DNA of 64,000 nt, from positions 310,001 to 374,000 of the forward strand of contig JAJZQX010000001.1 in the NCBI GenBank assembly GCA_021806645.1, in the 5' to 3' direction. Shown piece after piece: positions 56,554 to 64,000 of the stretch. The position numbers and the translations under genes were made by a program. The stretch is from Myxococcales bacterium (GTDB taxonomy: Bacteria > Myxococcota > Myxococcia > Myxococcales > Anaeromyxobacteraceae). Every line of letters begins with the position of its first letter. Position 1 is the first letter of the stretch. The notes beneath the pieces are model-generated. The model had not been told where the DNA came from. It saw only the letters and a program-made list of their open reading frames with translations, and did not search any database.

Positions 56554-57753
56554 ATGACGCTCACCGAGTCGATCGTCCAGCGCGCCCAGGCCGTCTTCAC
56601 CCCCAACTACCGGCAGGCGCCGGTGGTGCTGGTGCGGGGCCGGGGCAGCCGGGTGTGGGACGCCGAGGGGCGGGAGTACCTCGACGCCATCGCCGGCATC
56701 GCCACCTGCGCGCTCGGCCACTGCCACCCGGCGCTGGTCGAGACCATCGAGCGGCAGGCGCGCGAGCTCTGGCACGTCTCCAACCTCTTCTACAACCCGT
56801 GCGCCGTCGAGCTCTGCGAGGCGCTGGTGAAGAGCACCAGCTTCGCGAGGCGCGTCTTCCTGTGCAACAGCGGCGCCGAGTCGAACGAGGCGATGCTCAA
56901 GCTGGCGCGCAAGTACCAGGCCGATCTCGGCCACCCGGAGCGGAACGAGATCGTCGCCTGCCACAACTCGTTCCACGGCCGGACCATGTTCGCTCTGGCC
57001 GCCACCGGGCAGCCCAAGTACCACCATGGCTTCGAGCCGCTGGTGCCGGGGGTGCGGCACGTTCCCTTCGGCGACGCGGGGGCGCTGGAGGCGGCGTTGA
57101 CCGACACCACCGCGGCCTTCCTCGTCGAGCCGATCCAGGGAGAGGCCGGGGTCTTCCCGGCGCCGGCCGGGTACCTGGCGGCGGCGCGCGAGCTGACCCG
57201 CGAGAAGGGCGCGCTGCTCTGCTTTGACGAGGTGCAGGTCGGCATGGGGCGGACCGGCAAGATGTGGGGGCACGAGTGGGACGGCGTGGCGCCCGACATG
57301 ATGTCGGCGGCCAAGGCGCTCGCCAACGGCTACCCCATGGGCGCGCTGCTGGCCTCCGAGGAGGTGGGCCGCCACCTCACGCCGGGGAGCCACGCCTCCA
57401 CCTTCGGCGGCAACGCGCTGGGCGCCGCCGTGGCGCTCCGCTCGCTCCAGCTCATCCAGGAGGCGCTCCCCGACGCGGTGCGGGTCGGCGCCCGCCTCAC
57501 CGCCAGGCTCGGGGCCCTCTCGGCGGGCGGCCGGGTGGTCGAGGTGCGCGGCCGCGGCCTGCTGCTCGGCGTGGTGGTGAAGGGGATCGACGCCGCCGCC
57601 GTGGTGGGACTGGCTCGCGAGGGTGGGCTGCTCTGCAATGCCATCGGCGACTCGGTGGTGCGGCTGGCCCCGGCGCTGACGCTGACCGACGCCGAGGCCG
57701 ACGAGGCCGTCGAGAAGCTGGGCGCGGCCATCGCCGCGGCGCCGGAGAGGTAG
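56554..57753 (+). CDS. argD: Acetylornithine aminotransferase
   Basis: A 399-residue class III PLP aminotransferase for the fourth step of arginine synthesis. The PLP lysine is K254 in [38 protein letters not shown] and the [13 protein letters not shown] stretch with the conserved Asp are present. It is followed 3 bases later by argF, which supports ArgD over other class III transaminases. The promoter is unclear; GATACA lies about 8 bases before the ATG. Confidence 0.94.
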   Translation: MTLTESIVQRAQAVFTPNYRQAPVVLVRGRGSRVWDAEGREYLDAIAGIATCALGHCHPALVETIERQARELWHVSNLFYNPCAVELCEALVKSTSFARRVFLCNSGAESNEAMLKLARKYQADLGHPERNEIVACHNSFHGRTMFALAATGQPKYHHGFEPLVPGVRHVPFGDAGALEAALTDTTAAFLVEPIQGEAGVFPAPAGYLAAARELTREKGALLCFDEVQVGMGRTGKMWGHEWDGVAPDMMSAAKALANGYPMGALLASEEVGRHLTPGSHASTFGGNALGAAVALRSLQLIQEALPDAVRVGARLTARLGALSAGGRVVEVRGRGLLLGVVVKGIDAAAVVGLAREGGLLCNAIGDSVVRLAPALTLTDAEADEAVEKLGAAIAAAPER

Positions 57754-57756
57754 CCC

Positions 57757-58677
57757 ATGGCCCGGACCAAGCGCGACTTCCTACGCATCACCGATCTCGA
57801 CCGCGACGGGCTGCTCGAGCTCGTCGAGCGGGCCGCCGAGTGGAAGCTCCTCGGCCGCACGGGGCCGAGGCCGCTCGACGGCATGACCATCGGGCTGGTC
57901 TTCGAGAAGGCCTCCACCCGCACCCGGGTCTCCTTCGAGGTGGCCGCGGGCCAGCTGGGCGGCGGCGCCGTCTTCCTCTCTCCGCGCGACACCCAGCTGG
58001 GCCGGGGCGAGCCCATCCAGGACACCGCCCGGGTGCTGGCCCGCTACCTCGACGCGCTGGTGGTCCGCACCTTCGAGCACGAGAAGCTCACGACGATCGC
58101 CCACCACGCCAGCATCCCGGTGGTCAACGCGCTCACCGACGCCTCCCACCCGTGCCAGGTGCTGGCCGACCTGCTCACCACCTCGGAACGATTCGGTGCC
58201 GAGGCGCTGCAGAAGCCCGGCCTGCGGGTCGCCTGGGTCGGCGACGGCAACAACATGGCCAACAGCTGGCTGGAGGCCTGCGCGCTGCTCGGCTTCGAGC
58301 TCGTGCTGGCCTGCCCGTCCGGTTACGACCCGGATGCGGCGCTGCTGGCCCGCTGCGCCGGCCGGGCCCGGGTGGTCCGGACACCGGTCGAGGCGGTCAC
58401 CGGGGCGCACGTCGTCAACACCGACGTCTGGGCCTCGATGGGGCAAGAGGCGGAGCAGGGCAGGCGGGAGCGCGACTTCGCCGGGTTCATCGTCGACGAG
58501 GCGCTGGTGGCCAGGGCTCGACCCGACGCCATCGTCCTCCACTGCCTGCCCGCCCACCGCGGCGAGGAGATCAGCGACGCGGTGCTGGAGGGGCCGCGCT
58601 CGGCGGTCTTCGACCAGGCCGAGAACCGGCTCCACGTCCAGAAGGCCCTGCTGGAGTCGTTGCTGGCTTGCGATTGA
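57757..58677 (+). CDS. argF: Ornithine carbamoyltransferase
   Basis: A 306-residue enzyme that makes citrulline from ornithine and carbamoyl phosphate. The carbamoyl-phosphate motif STRTR (in [12 protein letters not shown]), [11 protein letters not shown] and the ornithine-binding [11 protein letters not shown] with the catalytic Cys are all present. ATG at 57757 follows argD by 3 bases. No ARG box was recognised. Confidence 0.97.
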   Translation: MARTKRDFLRITDLDRDGLLELVERAAEWKLLGRTGPRPLDGMTIGLVFEKASTRTRVSFEVAAGQLGGGAVFLSPRDTQLGRGEPIQDTARVLARYLDALVVRTFEHEKLTTIAHHASIPVVNALTDASHPCQVLADLLTTSERFGAEALQKPGLRVAWVGDGNNMANSWLEACALLGFELVLACPSGYDPDAALLARCAGRARVVRTPVEAVTGAHVVNTDVWASMGQEAEQGRRERDFAGFIVDEALVARARPDAIVLHCLPAHRGEEISDAVLEGPRSAVFDQAENRLHVQKALLESLLACD

Positions 58678-58703
58678 CCCCCGCTGGTACTGCTGGCTAC
58701 ATT
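58674..58703 (+). promoter_or_regulatory. Promoter for the J-protein/Hsp70 genes
   Basis: TTGACC at 58674-58679, overlapping the argF stop, and TACATT at 58698-58703 with an 18-base spacer. Transcription would start near 58710, about 40 bases before the J-domain gene. It is sigma70-like; I see no CIRCE element (TTAGCACTC-N9-GAGTGCTAA) here. Confidence 0.5.
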
Positions 58704-58749
58704 CGACTCTCGGGGTCCAGGTGGGTCGCAACGCGTGGGGGCACGTCGA

Positions 58750-59711
58750 GTGAGTGTGGATCGCTACCAGGATCATCTCTTCAACCCGGCGGATCTCTCC
58801 GAGGCGGTCGACCTCGACGTCGAGCGGCGCAAGCTCATCCTCTTCGCCGAGGCCAAGCTGGCCGAGTGGACCCACTGGCAGGTGCTCGGCCTCCCGTGGA
58901 ACTCCAGCGTCGAGGCGGTGCGCGCGGCCTACATCGACCAGGTGAAGCTCTTCCACCCGGACCAGTATCCCGGCAAGAGGCTTGGGAGCTACCGGACGCG
59001 CCTGGAGCGGGTCTTCCGGCGGGTCACCGAGGCGCGGGACGTCCTGGTCTCGGAGGAGAAGCGGGCCGCCTACGTCCTCGCCACGGCCCCGGCGCTGGAG
59101 CGCACCCGGATCGAAGCGCGGCGGCTGGAGGACGAGCGACGCTCGACGGAGCGTCGGGGCCGGCTGGCCCGCCACAACCCGCTGCTGGCCCGCGCCGAGC
59201 GGATCTCCGAGTTGCTGAAGCGCGGCCGGGAGCTGATGGCGGCCGGCCGCTTCGCCCAGGCCGCCAACGACTTCCAGCTGGTCGCCAGCCTCGACCCTGG
59301 CGGCACCGAGGCCGGGCCCCTGGCCGCCGAGGCGCGCAAGAAGGCGGGGGCGGCTCGCGTGGCCGAGTGCATCGACAGGGGGCTCGCCGCCGAGACCATG
59401 GGAAGCTGGCCAGGGGCCCTGGCGGCCTACCGCGCGGCGCTCGAGGCCGAGCCGGCCAACGCCCGCGCGTTGATCCTGGCCAGTCGCGCGTCCACCGAGG
59501 CCGGCGACCCCGGCGCGGCCCGCGACCTGGCCGAGCAGGCCATCCGGGTGCAGCCGAGGAGCGCGGCGGCCCACGAGGCGCTGGGGGCCGCCCTGGAGGC
59601 CGCCGGGAAGCGGGGCGACGCCAGGAAGGCCCTGGAGCGCGCGGTGGAGATCGATCCCAGGCTGGATTCGGCCAAGGAGCGGCTCAAGAAGCTGCGCTGG
59701 AGCTTCCTCGG

Positions 59712-59715
<4 letters not shown>
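58750..59715 (+). CDS. J-domain protein with TPR repeats
   Basis: A 321-residue protein. A J domain lies at about residues 40-105 ([36 protein letters not shown]) with an intact HPD tripeptide, so it should stimulate an Hsp70 ATPase. There is no Gly/Phe region or zinc finger, so it is a type III J protein. A charged helix and TPR repeats (about 150-310) follow. Start is GTG 58750; GTG 58735 is possible. It overlaps the Hsp70 gene by 4 bases (ATGA), so a dedicated pair is likely. Confidence 0.88.
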
Positions 59716-61574
<1,859 letters not shown>

Positions 61575-61577
61575 GCC

Positions 61578-62384
61578 GTGGCGACCGCCCACGAACTGGT
61601 CGAGAAGGGGATCAGGGCCTACGTCGAGGGTCGGCTCGAGGAGTCCCGCCGGCTCCTGGAGGAGGCCCTGCGGCTCGATCCCGCCAGCTCGCGGGCTCGT
61701 TCCTATCTGCTGCTCCTGCCAGGCGGGCTGGAGGCTGGGCTGGAGAACGGGCCGTCCGCGCCGCCGGCCCCCGCGCCGCCGAGACCCGTGCGGCCGGCAC
61801 CCGAGGCGCCTTCGGTGGCGGCGCCCCCCGGTCCGGCGCCGGCCCGTCGTGGACCCCAGTACGCCGCGTCACCGTGGGACGACGGCCCAGCCTCCTCACC
61901 GTCCATCTTCGTCGGCGGCGAGGGCGGGCTCAACCTCGACGCCGTGGCCGAGAAGTCGGACGTCCGGCTGCTGGTCCCCTGGTCCGCGCGCCCCACCACG
62001 TCCCAGGACGACGTGGCGGTCTGGATGACCGCCGCGAAGGACCTGCTGGCCCTGGGTGATTTCTCCGGATCGCTGGAGATGATCGAGAAGATCCTCAAGG
62101 TCGATCCGGAGCACGCCGAAGCCCGCGACTACCTCACCCGGAACGAGGCCACGCTGGTGGCGATGTACGAGTCGAAGCTCGGCCCGATGGGCGCCGTCCC
62201 CCGGCTCGTCATCAAGCCAGAGGAGATCATGTGGCTCAACCTCGACCACCGGGCCGGCTTCCTTCTCTCCCAGATCGACGGGGCCGTCGATTACGAGAGC
62301 CTCTTCGCCCTCTCCGGCCTGCCGCGCCTCGACACGGCGCGCATCCTGGCGGCGCTGCTGCTCGACGGCGTCATCGCCGCCTGA
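61578..62384 (+). CDS. TPR protein with conserved C-terminal winged-helix-like domain
   Basis: A 268-residue protein starting with GTG three bases after the Hsp70 stop. An N-terminal TPR (VEKGIRAYVEGRLEESRRLLEEALRLDP), a proline-rich linker (about 55-110), a second TPR-like stretch (about 140-190) and a C-terminal segment follow. The C-terminus (LDHRAGFLLSQIDGAVDYESLFALSG, then DTARILAALLLDGVIAA) looks like a small winged helix, seen in other myxobacterial proteins. It is in the Hsp70 operon, so it may be an adaptor or client. Function unknown. Confidence 0.75.
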   Translation: MATAHELVEKGIRAYVEGRLEESRRLLEEALRLDPASSRARSYLLLLPGGLEAGLENGPSAPPAPAPPRPVRPAPEAPSVAAPPGPAPARRGPQYAASPWDDGPASSPSIFVGGEGGLNLDAVAEKSDVRLLVPWSARPTTSQDDVAVWMTAAKDLLALGDFSGSLEMIEKILKVDPEHAEARDYLTRNEATLVAMYESKLGPMGAVPRLVIKPEEIMWLNLDHRAGFLLSQIDGAVDYESLFALSGLPRLDTARILAALLLDGVIAA

Positions 62385-62434
62385 GGGTGCCAGGTCCGCG
62401 TCGGTTCCCGATCACCGCGCTCCAGGTGGCCGGT

Positions 62435-63067
62435 TCAATAGCGCGCCGGCGCGCTCCCGGGAAGTCTCCGTCCCAGCCCGGCCCGCAGCGCCGCCACCAG
62501 GCGCGCGGCCTTGGGGCCGAGCGGCACCGTCTCGTCGTCGTTCTCGACGACCACGTCGGCGCGTGCCGCCTTCTCGTCCACGGGGAGCTGGGCTCGGAGC
62601 CGCGCCTCGGCCTCGACCGGGGAGAGGCCGTCGCGCGTCGCCAGCCGGCGTCGCTGGGCCTCGCGCGTCGCCCAGACCACCACCACCAGGTCCATGGCCT
62701 CCTCGAGGCCGACCTCGTAGAGGAGCGGGGTGTCGTAGAAGACCAGGTCGTGGCCGGTGGCCGCGAGCCGGGAGGTCTCGGCCACCATGGCCGCGCGGAT
62801 GGCCGGGTGGGTGATGGCCTCCAGCCGCCGCCGGGCCGCCTGGTCGTCGAAGATCCGGGCCCCGAGCGCCTTCCGGTCGAGCTGGCCGCCGGCCCCCACC
62901 ACGCCCGGGAAGGCGGTGGCGATGGCGGCCAGCGCCGGCGTGCCGGGCTCGACCACCTGGCGCGCCAGCCGGTCGGCGTCGATGACCGGACAGCCGAGCG
63001 CGCGGAGCGCCGCGGCGAAGGTGCTCTTGCCCGTCGCGATCCCGCCGGTGAGGCCGATGAGCCGCAC
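62435..63067 (-). CDS. coaE: Dephospho-CoA kinase
   Basis: A 210-residue kinase for the last step of coenzyme A synthesis. Walker A is GLTGGIATGKST, followed by VIDADRLARQVVEPGT and the conserved THPAIRAAM. Length is normal. It is convergent with the TPR gene (50-base gap), and the secreted protein gene lies just upstream in the same direction with a 10-base gap. Confidence 0.96.
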   Translation of the reverse strand: MRLIGLTGGIATGKSTFAAALRALGCPVIDADRLARQVVEPGTPALAAIATAFPGVVGAGGQLDRKALGARIFDDQAARRRLEAITHPAIRAAMVAETSRLAATGHDLVFYDTPLLYEVGLEEAMDLVVVVWATREAQRRRLATRDGLSPVEAEARLRAQLPVDEKAARADVVVENDDETVPLGPKAARLVAALRAGLGRRLPGSAPARY

Positions 63068-63077
63068 GGGGCTCGAG

Positions 63078-63629
63078 CTACCGGGCGGGCGGGTCGGCGT
63101 CGCCGCCGGCGCCCGCCTTGTCGGGTGCCGACTTCTCCGGCGCCGGGTGGCTCCTCGGCTCGGCGCGGAGCCTGTCGGTGGCTTTCTCGGTCCCCTTGGC
63201 GGCGGGGCCGGGGCTGAAGGTGATGGCCTGGACGGTCCCCTCGCGATCGAAGAAGACCATCACGCCCTTTCGCGGGTACTGCCAGACCTTCTGGAACGAG
63301 TCGGTGAAGGTCCTGCTGGTCGGCTTCCCGTAGGTTCCCTCGATCGACTCGGCGTCGAGCGGAACGGAGAGGAAGACGGTGATCTCCTCGACCACGCCAT
63401 CGGTCCGGCAGTGGAACTGGGCCTCCTTGGTGCCGGGCAGGGCCTGGTCTGCCTTGTAGGCCAGCACCAGGAGGTTGCCGCGCTTCACGCGATTGGTCGG
63501 CTCGCCGAACCTGGCCTCCACCTCCGCGGCGGTGGACTTGCCGGGCTCGATCCCCTGCCAGGCCTTGGCGGGGACGACGGCGGGGAGGAGCAGCGCCATG
63601 ATCAAGGATGCCAGACGCATCGGGGCCAT
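63078..63629 (-). CDS. Secreted protein of unknown function, BamE/SmpA-like
   Basis: A 183-residue exported protein. The signal peptide is MAPMRLASLIMALLLPAVVPAKA (start 63629; ATG at 63620 is the alternative). The mature N-terminus IEPGKSTAAEVEARFGEPT resembles the G-x-S-x-x-x-V-x-x-x-xG-x-P motif of the BamE/SmpA fold, and a second similar unit appears at PLDAESIEGTYGKPT. The C-terminal 45 residues are charged and disordered. It has no lipobox. It is divergent from the cytochrome gene with only 20 bases between starts. Confidence 0.75.
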   Translation of the reverse strand: MAPMRLASLIMALLLPAVVPAKAWQGIEPGKSTAAEVEARFGEPTNRVKRGNLLVLAYKADQALPGTKEAQFHCRTDGVVEEITVFLSVPLDAESIEGTYGKPTSRTFTDSFQKVWQYPRKGVMVFFDREGTVQAITFSPGPAAKGTEKATDRLRAEPRSHPAPEKSAPDKAGAGGDADPPAR

Positions 63630-63634
63630 GCCGC

Positions 63635-63642
63635 ACTATACT
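63635..63642. promoter_or_regulatory. Overlapping divergent -10 elements
   Basis: The 8 bases ACTATACT contain TATACT on the plus strand (63637-63642) and TATAGT on the minus strand (63640-63635). They lie 7 bases before the cytochrome GTG and 5 bases before the secreted-protein ATG, so both messages could be leaderless and the two promoters could not fire together. Confidence 0.5.
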
Positions 63643-63649
63643 GCGACCC

Positions 63650-64000
63650 GTGCGCCTCCTGATCGCCATCGTGTGCTGTCTTCCGGCCCTGGCCCCGGCC
63701 GGGGACCTGGTCGGACCCGAGACCTGCAAGGGGTGTCACCTCCCGGCGTGGACCGCCTGGAAGGACGGGCCACACGCCCGGGCGCTGGAGAGCCTGCCGC
63801 CGGACCGGCGCGCCGACAGGCGCTGCCTCTCCTGCCATTCGCCCGCGGCCGAAGCGGGGATGGACGGCGTGGGGTGCGAAGCGTGTCATGGGCCGGGGCG
63901 CCGCTACGCCGCCGCCTACGTGATGAGAGACGCCGAGCTGGCCCGTGCCGTCGGGCTCGCCGACCCGGGCGAGCGGACCTGCTCCGGCTGCCACACCGAG
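63650..64000 (+). CDS. Multihaem cytochrome c, 5' part (cut by the window end)
   Basis: The open frame from GTG 63650 runs to the end of the window (117 codons, no stop). A signal peptide (MRLLIAIVCCLPALAPAG) is followed by four haem c motifs, CKGCH, CLSCH, CEACH and CSGCH, all within about 90 residues. Spacing and the GPETCKGCH opening resemble cytochrome c554-type multihaem proteins, periplasmic electron carriers common in metal-reducing deltaproteobacteria. The total number of haems cannot be told. It is preceded directly by a TATACT -10 and has no Shine-Dalgarno sequence. Confidence 0.88.
   Translation, partial: MRLLIAIVCCLPALAPAGDLVGPETCKGCHLPAWTAWKDGPHARALESLPPDRRADRRCLSCHSPAAEAGMDGVGCEACHGPGRRYAAAYVMRDAELARAVGLADPGERTCSGCHTE

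Noticed and set aside
58678-58749. CIRCE heat-shock operator before the J-protein/Hsp70 genes
   Set aside because: No TTAGCACTC-type inverted repeat is present in the gap.

Overview
This is a very GC-rich window (by eye around 70 %), densely coded, with strong G/C bias at third codon positions, many GTG and TTG starts, and genes joined by ATGA/GTGA/TTGA overlaps. Gene content points to a deltaproteobacterium of the Myxococcota, most like Anaeromyxobacter. It has a FrzS-type pseudo-receiver/coiled-coil protein, a TolQ-TolR-TolR set like the myxobacterial AglRQS motor, DUF4388 and PilZ proteins, a remnant of the DUF222/HNH family that I recall as abundant in Anaeromyxobacter, and a multihaem cytochrome. 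The genus assignment is inference from gene content, not from a search.

Layout. 1-0.8 kb: NarL-type response regulator. 0.8-7.1 kb: yceD-rpmF-plsX-fabH-fabD-fabG-acpP-fabF, the fatty-acid initiation and elongation cluster, behind a strong sigma70-type promoter. 7.1-13.4 kb: rpiB, glyA, nrdR and a complete riboflavin operon (ribD, ribE, ribBA, ribH) ending in nusB. 13.4-22.4 kb: an alternative chemosensory operon (M17-N-like protein, CheA, ExeA-type ATPase, two CheW, HEAT-repeat protein, CheR, CheB) without a receptor or CheY. 22.5-29.1 kb: asnS (minus), a truncated HNH-family remnant, leuS, lptE, rpsT (minus, TTG start) and mazG (minus). 29.1-32.5 kb: a membrane TPR/zinc-ribbon protein and a DUF4388 protein. 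32.5-39.6 kb: phoH, a 7TM-HD phosphodiesterase, ybeY, a ribbon-helix-helix protein, lnt and prfB (programmed frameshift). 39.6-46.1 kb: a signalling and motility neighbourhood with PilZ and PilT-family genes (minus), a long structured intergenic region, a MoxR ATPase, a FrzS-like protein and a diguanylate cyclase (minus). 46.1-50.1 kb: pgeF, a TPR lipoprotein, a LysM protein and dprA. 50.2-52.5 kb: TolQ-TolR-TolR and a DksA/TraR-like protein (minus). 52.6-58.7 kb: trmFO, a beta-propeller lipoprotein, xerC, argD and argF. 58.7-62.4 kb: J-domain/TPR protein, Hsp70 and a conserved TPR protein. 62.4-64.0 kb: coaE and a secreted protein (minus), then a multihaem cytochrome c cut by the window end.

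Function. Most of the window is housekeeping: lipid precursors, cofactor synthesis, translation, envelope biogenesis and arginine synthesis. The accessory interest lies in the receptor-less chemosensory operon with an inserted AAA ATPase and HEAT protein, the AglRQS-like motor genes, the FrzS-like gene behind a MoxR gene with a hairpin-rich leader, and the J-protein/Hsp70/TPR module. Several genes carry a TAnnnT-like -10 element only about 7-14 bases before the start codon with no visible Shine-Dalgarno sequence, which suggests leaderless or nearly leaderless transcripts. I saw no tRNA or rRNA gene, CRISPR array, insertion sequence or recognisable known riboswitch.
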